NCBI RefSeq assembly: GCF_016722765.1
Contig: NZ_JAEQND010000004.1
Coordinates: forward strand, 310,001-374,000
DNA from: Ramlibacter alkalitolerans
Lineage (GTDB): Bacteria > Pseudomonadota > Gammaproteobacteria > Burkholderiales > Burkholderiaceae_C
Reading direction: 5' to 3'
DNA length: 64,000 bases
Shown here: positions 1-6,792 of the stretch, piece by piece
How the letters are laid out: every line of letters starts with the position of its first letter
Numbering within the stretch: position 1 is the stretch's first letter
The notes under the pieces: model-generated
Database searches by the model: none
What the model was told of the DNA's origin: nothing
The model's input: only the letters and a program-made list of their open reading frames with translations
Position numbers and translations under genes: made by a program

Positions 1-1107
1 GGCTACCTGGTGCGCCTGTATGTCGAGATGGACAAGCTGGGCGACGAGGAGCGCGTGGCCGACCGCGGCATCACGCTGGACAAGCTCATCGCCGCCGCGC
101 AGCGCATCCTGCACCCCTACACGCTCGAAGTGAAGGACGTGCCCTGGTGGTCGGTCTACGAGATCGGCCAGCGCATCTGCGACAAGTACGACGATGTGCC
201 CGCCGACGCCGTGGGTTCGCGCCAGCCGCGCGTGTTCATCGCGGGGGACGCCTGCCACACGCACAGCCCCAAGGCGGGCCAGGGCATGAACTTCTCCATG
301 CAGGACACCTTCAACCTGGGGTGGAAGCTGGCGGCAGTGCTGCGGGGCCAGTGCACCCCGGCGCTGCTGGACACGTATTCGGCCGAACGCCAGGTCGTGG
401 CGCAGGAGCTGATCGACTTCGACCGCGCGTGGGCGAAGATGTTCAGCGACCGCGCCCGGGAAGGCGGCGGCGAAGGCGTGGACCCGAAGGAGTTCCAGCG
501 CTATTTCGAGCGGCACGGGCGCTTCACCGCCGGGATGGGAACGCACTACCGCCCGTCCCTGATCTGCGGCGCAGCCACGCACCAGCAACTGGCCACCGGC
601 TTCGTCGTGGGAACGCGATTCCATTCGGCCCCGGTGGTGCGCGTCACCGATGCGAAGCCGGTGCAACTGGGGCACGCCGGCAAGGCCGATGGCCGCTGGC
701 GGCTGTACGCCTTCGCCGGCAGGGACGCCACGGGCTTGCGCGAACTGTGCCGCTTCCTCGAAGAGTCGCCCGAGTCACCGGTGCGCAGGTCCACGCGCGC
801 CGGCCAGGATCCGGACGCCGTGTTCGACTTGCGCGCCGTGTTCCAGCAGCCGCACCAGGAGATCGACATCGCCGCCCTGCCGGCGCTGCTGCTGCCGCGC
901 AAGGGCCGCCATGGGCTGCGCGACTACGAAAAGGTGTTCAGCCCCGACCTGAAGAACCGCCAGGACATCTTCGACCTGCGCGGCGTCGACCGCACGCAGG
1001 GCGCCCTGGTGGTGGTCCGCCCGGACCAGTACATCGCCCACGTCCTCCCGCTCGACGCGCACGGCGCCCTGGCCGACTTCTTCGCCGGGTTCATGCTGGC
1101 GCGCTGA
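1..1107 (+). CDS. FAD-dependent aromatic hydroxylase (phenol 2-monooxygenase / 3-hydroxybenzoate 4-monooxygenase family), C-terminal part
   Basis: The reading frame is open to the first base, so the start and the N-terminal FAD-binding Rossmann motif lie outside the window. The visible 368 residues contain the second FAD signature of class A flavoprotein hydroxylases (RVFIAGDACHTHSP, about residue 77 of the visible part), followed by GQGMNFSMQDTFNLGWKL. The last ~170 residues match the thioredoxin-like dimerisation domain of phenol hydroxylase and MobA. Family members add one oxygen to an aromatic ring using NAD(P)H and O2. The exact substrate cannot be told from the fragment. It converges on the bactofilin gene with a 36-bp gap. 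Confidence 0.88.
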   Translation, partial: GYLVRLYVEMDKLGDEERVADRGITLDKLIAAAQRILHPYTLEVKDVPWWSVYEIGQRICDKYDDVPADAVGSRQPRVFIAGDACHTHSPKAGQGMNFSMQDTFNLGWKLAAVLRGQCTPALLDTYSAERQVVAQELIDFDRAWAKMFSDRAREGGGEGVDPKEFQRYFERHGRFTAGMGTHYRPSLICGAATHQQLATGFVVGTRFHSAPVVRVTDAKPVQLGHAGKADGRWRLYAFAGRDATGLRELCRFLEESPESPVRRSTRAGQDPDAVFDLRAVFQQPHQEIDIAALPALLLPRKGRHGLRDYEKVFSPDLKNRQDIFDLRGVDRTQGALVVVRPDQYIAHVLPLDAHGALADFFAGFMLAR

Positions 1108-1143
1108 GCCGAGCCGCGGCTCGTCCGCGCCCTGCCCAACCGA

Positions 1144-1554
1144 TCAGGCGCTCTTCGCAGCCAGCCTGATGATGGCCTTGTCTTCGTCGGAGGAGGCGCT
1201 CGCGGCGGCCATGGGCCGCAACTGGCCGAAGATGGTCGCGCCCTGGTGCATCTCGAGCGTCACGTACTGGACGTCGCCCTCGATCCTGGCCTTCGGCTGC
1301 AACTCCAGCAGTTCGCGCGCTTCGACGGAACCCTTGACGGTCCCGTTGATGATCACGTGGTCGGCCTTCAGGCCGCCTTCCACCACCGCGCCCTCGGAGA
1401 TGACCAGGAGGCTGCCCGCCTCGCCGTTCGCCTGGATCGCGCCGTAGACCTCACCGTCGACCCTCAGGCCTTCCTCGAACTTCATGTCGCCATCGATGCG
1501 CGTGCCGTGCGCGATCAGGGTCTTGATGGCGGCCTGGTCTTTCTTGCCGAACAT
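1144..1554 (-). CDS. Bactofilin family cytoskeletal protein
   Basis: The protein has 136 residues. It starts MFGKKDQ and then runs through the repetitive beta-helix typical of bactofilins, with short repeats such as GTRIDGDMKFEEGLRVDGEV and GAVVEGGLKADHVIINGTVKG. Bactofilins polymerise without nucleotide and scaffold cell-wall or polar proteins at the membrane. The ATG at 1554 is chosen because a GAGGAG ribosome site lies just upstream and the family usually starts with MF(G/S)K. The upstream in-frame extension to 1749 is low-complexity and unlike the family. The gene is apparently monocistronic. Confidence 0.9.
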   Translation of the reverse strand: MFGKKDQAAIKTLIAHGTRIDGDMKFEEGLRVDGEVYGAIQANGEAGSLLVISEGAVVEGGLKADHVIINGTVKGSVEARELLELQPKARIEGDVQYVTLEMHQGATIFGQLRPMAAASASSDEDKAIIRLAAKSA

Positions 1555-1815
1555 GGGATTCTCCTCAACGATGTGGCTGCACAGACAATGGCAGGATGCT
1601 GCCCGGGCAGCGCGTCGCAGCGAAGGCGACGCTGGTCCGAATTCGTGTCGGACGGCTGCCTGCCCGTACGCCATGAGCCAGCCCGCGGGGCGCCGCGCCC
1701 CGTCCGACGGCGCGGCGCCGGACGGCAAAGCCCGCGCCGAGCGGGGCACTCACATGCGCGGCACAAGGCCAGCGTCTCCGAAGGGAAGAAGCGCCCCCCG
1801 GCGGGCGCGCGGAAC

Positions 1816-2241
1816 CTACTGGTCCGCGTCGGGCGCTGTCGTGTACCTTGCGAATTCGGCCTGCAGCATCGGCAGCAAGGCAGGCGCCACCCGCGGGCGG
1901 GTGACCAGCGTCGCGCCGGTTCCCTTCAGGCGTCGGAACACTTCGGGAATGGCCTGCTCGCGCAGCTCCGCTTCGTCTCGCGGCAGGATCGTGACCACCG
2001 GCTGGCCGTTCGCCTGGCGCAGGTTGATGAGGAACTGGCAGCCGCTCGTGTTCCAGGCCTCCTCGCGCGCGCGCAGGTCGGGAAACTGCTCCATCCACTC
2101 GCGGAAAGCCGCCTGGCCGGTGTCGCTCCGGTCGGCGACGAGGGCGACGAAGCTGGCGCGGTTCAAGGCGTCTGCTGCGTTCACCCGGGTGGTTTGCGCT
2201 GGCATCTCGCCAGCCAGTTGCCTGCGACGCGCTTCCCCCAT
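1816..2241 (-). CDS. Hypothetical protein, 141 aa
   Basis: The protein begins MGEARRRQ and has no signal peptide or membrane segment. It is a soluble, charged alpha/beta-looking chain with the stretch NGQPVVTILPRDEAELREQ in the middle. No known catalytic motif or family was recognised. The frame has normal high-GC codon use and a plausible purine-rich leader (GGGAGAGCGG) before the ATG, which supports a real gene. The 261 bp between it and the bactofilin start hold no other convincing gene. Confidence 0.6.
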   Translation of the reverse strand: MGEARRRQLAGEMPAQTTRVNAADALNRASFVALVADRSDTGQAAFREWMEQFPDLRAREEAWNTSGCQFLINLRQANGQPVVTILPRDEAELREQAIPEVFRRLKGTGATLVTRPRVAPALLPMLQAEFARYTTAPDADQ

Positions 2242-2346
2242 TCCGCTCTCCCTGTTGAGTTGGAATGCATCTTACGCGGCCCACCGCGAGGCGCCAAGGC
2301 CGCCAACCCTCTCGTCCGCGCGCAAGGCGTCAGGCCCGTCGTGGGC

Positions 2347-2991
2347 TCACGTTGCTTGCACCCGGGCGCGGTAGCTGTCGATCGCGCGCTTCCATGCGGG
2401 GCGCGCGAAGCAGCGGTCCCGATAGGCCCTGACCCGCTCGTTCGGCGCCAGCAACGCGTCGTCCTGGATGCCGGAGAGCACGTGCGCCATCAGGATGTCG
2501 GCGACGGTGAAGTTCTCCGTCGCCACCCAGTCACGGCCTTCGAGCCAGCGATCGAGCTGGGGCAGGCGCATTTCCGCCCAGCCCCGCACGAAGCCGCGGT
2601 AGTTGGCGCAAGCGCTCTCCGGCTCCACCCAGTCGATCATGTTGAGGCTCATGAGCGGGAGTTCGAGCGAGTTCAAGGCCGCGAAACACCAGCGCGTCAC
2701 CTGCGCCTCGCCCGCGAGGTCCGCCGGCATCAGCTGGCCGGACTTGCGCGCCAGGTAGATCAGGATGGCGGCCGACTCGGACAGGATCACGCCGTCATCC
2801 TCGATGGCCGGGAGCTGTTCGAAGGGGCTCAGCCGCCGATAGGCCGGCGTGTTCAGTTCGTGCGCGGGATGATCGAGCCCCACCATCTCGAAGGGCAGCT
2901 GCATCTCCTCGAGCGCCCACAGCACGCGCAGGTCCCGCGTCTTGCCATGGGCACCCTTGTTGACCTTCGAAAAACCATGGACCTTCAGCAT
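2347..2991 (-). CDS. Glutathione S-transferase family protein
   Basis: The protein has 214 residues in the two-domain GST layout. The N-terminal thioredoxin-like domain (about 1-85) contains the cis-Pro region EQLPAIEDDGVILSESAAI, whose ES binds the glutathione gamma-glutamyl group. The C-terminal all-helical domain carries the N-capping box region NFTVADILMAHVL. These enzymes conjugate glutathione to electrophiles or act as reductases. The substrate is unknown. The ATG at 2991 is chosen because the alignment begins at MLKVHGF and the upstream extension is arginine-rich shadow sequence. It lies just downstream of the VOC gene on the same strand (46 bp), so the two may be co-transcribed. Confidence 0.9.
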   Translation of the reverse strand: MLKVHGFSKVNKGAHGKTRDLRVLWALEEMQLPFEMVGLDHPAHELNTPAYRRLSPFEQLPAIEDDGVILSESAAILIYLARKSGQLMPADLAGEAQVTRWCFAALNSLELPLMSLNMIDWVEPESACANYRGFVRGWAEMRLPQLDRWLEGRDWVATENFTVADILMAHVLSGIQDDALLAPNERVRAYRDRCFARPAWKRAIDSYRARVQAT

Positions 2992-3037
2992 CGCGCCTCC
3001 CCTGTCGTGTCCGCCGGGACCGATCCTCGCCATCGCC

Positions 3038-3457
3038 TCACGAATGGGCGCCGCATGGCGCCGCCGCCGGGTCCATCCAGAACGCGCCCCACAGGTGGCC
3101 GTCGGGGTCGGCGAGGTCGCGCGAGTACATGAAGCCGTCATCCTCCGCCGGATTCGCGTCGGCCTGCCCGCCATGGGCGGCCGCGGCGCGGTTGATGGCG
3201 TCGACGGCCTCGCGGCTGTCCATCGCCAGGGAGAGCATCGAGCCGCTCGAGCCGGCCGGCGGGAACGGGCGCTGCGTGAGGGTGCGCCACTTCGCGTGGG
3301 TGAGCAGCATGACCACGACGGCCTCGCTCCAGGCCATGCAGGCCGTGGAGTCGTCGCTGAAGCGCGCGTTCTCCTCGAAGCCCAGGGCCTGGTAGAAGGC
3401 GCTCGAGGCCCGCAGGTCGCTGACGGGCAGGCTGATGAAGAGGGTCCTGGTTCGCAT
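3038..3457 (-). CDS. VOC (glyoxalase/bleomycin resistance-fold) family protein
   Basis: The protein has 139 residues with the vicinal-oxygen-chelate fold. The N-terminal module begins TLFISLPVSDLRASSAFYQALGF, and the C-terminal module ends with YSRDLADPDGHLWGAFW, the usual DPDGHxW strand carrying a metal-ligand position. Members are metal-dependent isomerases, dioxygenases or drug-binding proteins, and the activity here is not determinable. The ATG at 3457 is preceded by AAGGAGA, which decides the start. The next gene downstream on the same strand is the GST. Confidence 0.88.
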   Translation of the reverse strand: MRTRTLFISLPVSDLRASSAFYQALGFEENARFSDDSTACMAWSEAVVVMLLTHAKWRTLTQRPFPPAGSSGSMLSLAMDSREAVDAINRAAAAHGGQADANPAEDDGFMYSRDLADPDGHLWGAFWMDPAAAPCGAHS

Positions 3458-3577
3458 GGGGGTCTCCTTCCGGTGGATCAGGGCCGTTGTTGCCCATCCC
3501 TGCATGACGAACGACCCGCGGCCGGATCGACACCCGTGCCGCATCGGCGGGCGCCGCGGAGACGCCGCAGCCCGCGG

Positions 3578-4813
3578 CTACGCCGGATTGGCGACGCCCT
3601 GGGGCTGGGTGCGCTTCGGTGCCGGGGTGGCGGGGAGCTGGCTCAGGATCAGGAGCGAGGTCACCGCGGTGGCGGTCATCACGCCCAGCAGGGTGCCGAA
3701 GCCGGCCTGCTTCACCACGGGGCCGATCAGCCAGACGGCGATCGAACTCGCGCCGAGCGAGACGGCCAGCCGCATGCCCGAGACGCGGGAGCGCATGCTG
3801 TCGTCGACGAAGCGCACGATCATGGCGTCGGTGAACGGGATCGCGCCGAAGATCGCCGCCATGAACAGGAATTGCAGGCCGTAGAAGACCCACCCGTCCG
3901 ACACGGTCGCCAGCCCCAGCAGGACGGCCTGCGCGGCGACGATGCCCAGGTAGAGCCGCTTGAGCGGCATCCGGTCGATGAGGTGCCCGACGATCACCTG
4001 GGTGAGCGAGGCGGCCGTGTACACGCCGGCGAGCAGCGCGCCGATGCGGGCGGGATCCTGCAGGATGCTGCGCAGCCGGTCGGCGAGCAGTTCGTAGTTG
4101 CTGTTGGTGGAGAAGTTGAACAGCAGGCTTCCGCTGGTCGCCGCGACCGTCATCACCAGCAGCAGCCTGGCCATCGGAATGCCTGCAGGCACCGCGCCGG
4201 AACTGCCCTTCTTCCGCGCGGGCGCAGCCTGCTCGCGGGTGGCGAGCACGGCGAAGACAGCACCGAACACGAGGCACAGCGCACCCGGCACGGCGAAGGC
4301 CATGCGCCAGCCCACGTACTTCACGAGATAGCCGGTGGTCACGGCCGCGACGGCCACGCCGAGGTTGCCGACCAGCCCGTTGATGCCGATCGTCAGGCCG
4401 GGACGGACCGCCGTCTGCACGAGCATCGGTATCCCCACCGGGTGGTAGATCGAGGCGAAGGCGCCCAGGAGCGCGAGCGCGAGCGCCATCTGCATGGGCG
4501 ATTGCGTGGCGCTCACCAGCAGGGCGGCGGCCCCCATGCCGAAGAAGAAGACGAGCATCATCTTGCGCCGGCCCCAGTGGTCCCCCAGCTTGCCGGAAGG
4601 CAAGGCGCCGATGCCGAAGAAGAAGAAGGCTCCCACGCCGTAGGGCATGAGGTCTTCCCACCGCGCGACGCCGAAGTCCGCCGCGATGCTGGTCACCGCC
4701 GTGGCGAAGATCAGCAGGAACATGTGGTCGATGGCGTGACCGATGTTCAGGAGCCACTGGGTGGCCATCGAGTTGCGGGGTCGGCCAAGCGGGAAAGTGT
4801 CCATGCTGCGCAT
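3578..4813 (-). CDS. MFS transporter
   Basis: The protein has 411 residues with about 12 hydrophobic segments. The loop 2-3 signature GKLGDHWGRRKM is the classic MFS motif A. The first helix carries a His/Asp pair (GHAIDHMF), reminiscent of the fosmidomycin-resistance (Fsr) branch. The protein probably exports or imports a small molecule by proton coupling. The start is uncertain: ATG codons at 4813, 4804 and 4768 are all in frame and none has a strong ribosome site. The substrate is unknown. Confidence 0.85.
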   Translation of the reverse strand: MRSMDTFPLGRPRNSMATQWLLNIGHAIDHMFLLIFATAVTSIAADFGVARWEDLMPYGVGAFFFFGIGALPSGKLGDHWGRRKMMLVFFFGMGAAALLVSATQSPMQMALALALLGAFASIYHPVGIPMLVQTAVRPGLTIGINGLVGNLGVAVAAVTTGYLVKYVGWRMAFAVPGALCLVFGAVFAVLATREQAAPARKKGSSGAVPAGIPMARLLLVMTVAATSGSLLFNFSTNSNYELLADRLRSILQDPARIGALLAGVYTAASLTQVIVGHLIDRMPLKRLYLGIVAAQAVLLGLATVSDGWVFYGLQFLFMAAIFGAIPFTDAMIVRFVDDSMRSRVSGMRLAVSLGASSIAVWLIGPVVKQAGFGTLLGVMTATAVTSLLILSQLPATPAPKRTQPQGVANPA

Positions 4814-5014
4814 TGTGACGACAGCGGCTCGGGCGGCAACCTGTCGCTGCGGCGCAGGCCCTGAAGTTTCCCCCAATTGCGGCGAAGTGCCGTCAGGCTG
4901 CAGTTGCGGTTGCGCGGTGCAGGCGCGTCGCGGCCCCGGGGTCGGCGAGCGGGCCACCTGGCCGCTTCTTGCGCCGGATAGGAGTTGCCGAAAACCTGAC
5001 TTCCTGGTCAGGTA

Positions 5015-5116
5015 TTTGCAACCGCGTGTTTCTGTGCGAAACTAAAGACTAGCTTCCGTCGAGGGGAGCTGGACTTCACGGGTCGCTCTCCGAACAGGGA
5101 GCGGCCCTTTCTTTTT
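5015..5116 (+). ncRNA. Candidate small RNA in left element
   Basis: A strong plus-strand terminator at 5080-5116 has no plus-strand gene upstream of it, so it must end some transcript starting near 5000-5050. The preceding bases fold into two further hairpins: GTTTC-N5-GAAAC (5028-5042) and AGCTTCC-N6-GGGAGCT (5051-5070, with one U-G pair). The same three-hairpin order occurs in the right copy. TTGCAA at 5016-5021 is a possible -35, but no good -10 follows, so the transcript start is not fixed. This is inference from structure and from conservation between the two copies. Confidence 0.4.
5080..5116 (+). terminator. Intrinsic terminator, plus strand, left element
   Basis: The stem pairs 5080-5090 with 5097-5107 (11 pairs, two of them G-U) around a CGAACA loop, followed by TTTCTTTTT. 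The opposite strand lacks a T-tract after the stem, so the terminator is directional. Substitutions relative to the right copy turn a G-U pair into a G-C pair and so keep the stem. Confidence 0.75.
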
Positions 5117-5236
5117 GCTTTCGGCCCCAAAGTGCCAGCAAACAGGAACAGGCGTTCCTGTCGCAGCTTCGGGCGCGCCGTCATGATGCATGCATCTCGC
5201 ACCGGCTACCCCTCCCCTCGACAGCGAGAACAACAC

Positions 5237-5265
5237 GCGGCCGCCCATGAGCGGCCGCTTTCTTT
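5237..5265. terminator. GCGGCCGC hairpin terminator downstream of the NlpC gene
   Basis: GCGGCCGC (5237-5244) and GCGGCCGC (5251-5258) form a perfect 8-bp stem with a 6-base loop. TTTCTTT follows on the plus strand. On the minus strand it lies 36 bases after the NlpC stop codon, with a weaker T-rich tail. The same hairpin follows proQ at 6516-6537. Confidence 0.6.
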
Positions 5266-5293
5266 CTCCGGGGTGCCGCCACCGGCGCGGCGC

Positions 5294-5791
5294 TCAGGCG
5301 CGCCGGTAATCGAGCAGCCGGGTGTTCCAGTAGCGCTCCCGCAGGTTGTCGAGGCGAACGGTTCCTCCGGTGCTCGGCGCGTGCACGAAGCGCGACTCGC
5401 CTGCATGGATGGCCGCGTGCGACGGTGAACCGCCGCTCCCGAAGATCACCAGGTCCCCGGGGCGCAAGTCGCCGGCGGCCACGGACTGGCCCCAGCGGCT
5501 GATCTGCGCGACGGTCCGCGGCGGTGCAATCCTGGCCGATTGCCGGTACACGTAGCCGATCAAGCCGCTGCAATCGAAGCCCGAGTCTGGCGTGTTCCCG
5601 CCGTACCGGTAGGGCGTGCCGACCAGGCCGAGCGCGAGGAACGCTGCCTCCCCGGCCTGCGGGTCGGACATCGGGGAAGGCCGAAGGGCCGCACCCCGGC
5701 CGCCGACCTGCCCTGGCGCGGCACAGCCGCCCAGGCTGGCCAGGGCAAGCCAGCCCGCCGCAGCGACCCATCCTCGCCTTTCGACATCCAT
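5294..5791 (-). CDS. NlpC/P60 family lipoprotein (peptidoglycan endopeptidase)
   Basis: The protein has 165 residues. A signal peptide ends in a lipobox (LASLGGC, Cys at about 23), so the mature protein should be outer- or inner-membrane anchored. The NlpC/P60 domain follows: FDCSGLIGYV carries the nucleophilic Cys, SHAAIHAGE the catalytic His, and FVHAPS the third polar site. RPGDLVIFG is the usual core strand. The family cleaves D-gamma-glutamyl-diaminopimelate bonds in cell-wall stem peptides. It is divergent from proQ (69-bp gap) and runs into the left inverted element. Confidence 0.92.
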   Translation of the reverse strand: MDVERRGWVAAAGWLALASLGGCAAPGQVGGRGAALRPSPMSDPQAGEAAFLALGLVGTPYRYGGNTPDSGFDCSGLIGYVYRQSARIAPPRTVAQISRWGQSVAAGDLRPGDLVIFGSGGSPSHAAIHAGESRFVHAPSTGGTVRLDNLRERYWNTRLLDYRRA

Positions 5792-5860
5792 GGTGCAATC
5801 GTACCTTCACGTCCGCCGATGGATCACCCGCACGCGTGCTCGCGCGTGGGGACGAAGAAC

Positions 5861-6508
5861 ATGACCAGAACCATGACCCAAGACTCGACCGCCACTCCCC
5901 CGGTTGCGCGCGGACAGGCCGCCGCACGCAAGGCGCCCCGGCCCGTGCACCCGCTCCTGCACAAACTGTTCGAGCTGTACCCCCGGCTGTTCGGTGCCCG
6001 CTTCCTTCCCCTCAAGATCGGCATCTACCAGGACCTGGTGGCAGCGCACCCGGAGGCGCTGCCCGCGGCGGAACTGAAGGTGGCGCTCGGGCTGCACACG
6101 CGTTCCACGCGCTACATCGAGGCCGTGGCCGCCGGCCTGGCTCGCCACGACCTGCAAGGCAAGCCCGTGGAGCCGGTGGCGCCGGAGCACGTGCATCACG
6201 CCATCCTGGAGCTGTACAAGCGCCGCAGCGGCAGGGGGCCGGAGCAGGCGCGCGAGCGTGCCGTCGCGCAACTGGCGGCTGCCATCGAGGCCTCCGGCCT
6301 GAGCCGCGAAGCCTACCGCGAGCGCTTCACCTCGCCCGACGACGACGTGCATTCGATGCTGGAGGAAGCGCTGTCGGTGATGGCGCAAAGGGCGGCGCGC
6401 CGCGAAGCCTTGCAGAACGCCTTCCAGGCCAGCGGCAAGACGATGGCCGAATTCGCCGAGATGTACGGCCTGGATCCGAACGAGGCCAGGAGGTTGCTGG
6501 CGCAGTGA
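5861..6508 (+). CDS. proQ: ProQ/FinO domain RNA chaperone
   Basis: The protein has 215 residues. After a ~25-residue basic, alanine-rich tail comes a ProQ/FinO domain (about 27-125) with the hallmarks LFELYPRLF, PLKIGIYQDL, LHTRSTRYIEAV and RHDLQGKPV. The C-terminal half is helical and charged and ends with a segment MAEFAEMYGLDPNEARRLL. FinO-domain proteins bind structured 3' ends and terminator hairpins of sRNAs and mRNAs. The start at 5861 follows GGGGACGAAGAAC. An in-frame ATG at 5819 is possible. The stop is followed at once by a GC-rich hairpin. Its position beside two structured RNA-like elements is notable. Confidence 0.87.
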   Translation: MTRTMTQDSTATPPVARGQAAARKAPRPVHPLLHKLFELYPRLFGARFLPLKIGIYQDLVAAHPEALPAAELKVALGLHTRSTRYIEAVAAGLARHDLQGKPVEPVAPEHVHHAILELYKRRSGRGPEQARERAVAQLAAAIEASGLSREAYRERFTSPDDDVHSMLEEALSVMAQRAARREALQNAFQASGKTMAEFAEMYGLDPNEARRLLAQ

Positions 6509-6511
6509 AAA

Positions 6512-6543
6512 GGGAGCGGCCGCTCATGGGCGGCCGCGTTTTG
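6512..6543 (+). terminator. Terminator of proQ (GCGGCCGC hairpin)
   Basis: Just after the proQ stop, GCGGCCGC (6516-6523) pairs with GCGGCCGC (6530-6537) around TCATGG, followed by GTTTTGT. It is the counterpart of the hairpin at 5237-5258. Confidence 0.7.
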
Positions 6544-6658
6544 TACTCGCTGTCGAAGGGAGGATCGGTAGCAGGTGCGAGATGGATGCATCATGCCCGG
6601 CCGTCCGGAGGTGCAACAGGAACGCGTGTTCCTTTTGCCTGGCACTTTGGGGCCGAAA

Positions 6659-6695
6659 CAAAAGAAAAGGCCGCTCTCTTGTGCAGGGAGCGGCC
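6659..6695 (-). terminator. Intrinsic terminator, minus strand, right element
   Basis: GGCCGCTC (6669-6676) pairs perfectly with GAGCGGCC (6688-6695). On the minus strand a T-rich tract (TTTTCTTTT) follows. No minus-strand gene lies directly upstream within the element. The hemerythrin-like gene ends at 6793, about 100 bases before it, so the hairpin could also serve that gene. Confidence 0.65.
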
Positions 6696-6765
6696 CGGGA
6701 AGTTCAGCTCCCCTCGACGGAAGCTAGCGTTCAGTTTCTCACAGAAACACGTGGTTGCAAATACC
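6660..6765 (-). ncRNA. Candidate small RNA in right element
   Basis: This is the minus-strand counterpart of the left candidate. It has GTTTCT-GTG-AGAAAC, then the AGCT stem at 6706-6725, then the terminator stem. The 6-bp arms of the first hairpin are perfect here. The hemerythrin-like gene is transcribed toward it, so this segment may instead be the 3' end of that mRNA. That reading does not explain the left copy, which has no upstream plus-strand gene. Confidence 0.35.
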
Positions 6766-6792
6766 TGATGTTTTGGTGAGGGTTTTCCGGCG

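Larger units (their letters stand above)
4988..5265 (+). repeat. Left copy of inverted structured element (pairs with 6512-6790)
   Basis: Read on the plus strand, this segment matches the reverse complement of 6512-6790 at roughly 80-85% by eye. The shared core runs from TCAGGTATTTGCAACC (5008) to the GCGGCCGC hairpin ending at 5258, with a weak GAAAACC match near 4990. Long identical blocks include the 20-mer at 5051-5070 and TTTCGGCCCCAAAGTGCCAG. The element contains at least five inverted repeats: 5028-5042, 5051-5070, 5080-5107, 5142-5161 and 5237-5258. It follows directly after the NlpC gene. No transposase or clear target-site duplication is visible. Confidence 0.85.
4814..5293. other. 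480-bp non-coding stretch containing the left inverted element
   Basis: This gap lies between the MFS start and the end of the NlpC gene. Bases 4814-4985 show nothing recognisable beyond the leader of the MFS gene. From about 4988 to 5265 it holds the structured element described separately, with several hairpins and a plus-strand intrinsic terminator. Short frames here do not behave like genes. Confidence 0.7.
6512..6790 (-). repeat. Right copy of inverted structured element (pairs with 4988-5265)
   Basis: The reverse complement of this segment aligns with 4988-5265 over nearly its whole length. Shared blocks include the 20-mer at 6706-6725 (identical to 5051-5070 in reverse complement) and the GGTATTTGCAACC block at 6753-6765. 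The two copies enclose the divergent nlpC and proQ genes, each copy lying immediately downstream of one gene. Copies differ by scattered substitutions and small gaps, so the duplication is not recent. Confidence 0.85.

Noticed and set aside
1555-1815. Possible small gene between the bactofilin and the hypothetical protein
   Set aside because: The frames here are extensions of neighbouring genes or arginine-rich shadows without a ribosome site.
2942-4864. 640-codon plus-strand frame opposite the VOC and MFS genes
   Set aside because: It has a His/Arg/Glu-rich composition typical of antisense frames, and the opposite strand holds recognised families.
5042-6768. Similar short reading frames in the two inverted elements (MGGRVL...WHFGAE type)
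   Set aside because: Both copies can be read as related peptides, but the left copy is frameshifted, and differences fall at first and second codon positions. Conservation follows RNA hairpins better than protein.
4988-6790. Composite transposon or insertion sequence
   Set aside because: No transposase frame, no clear target-site duplication and no perfect terminal inverted repeats were found. The copies have diverged.
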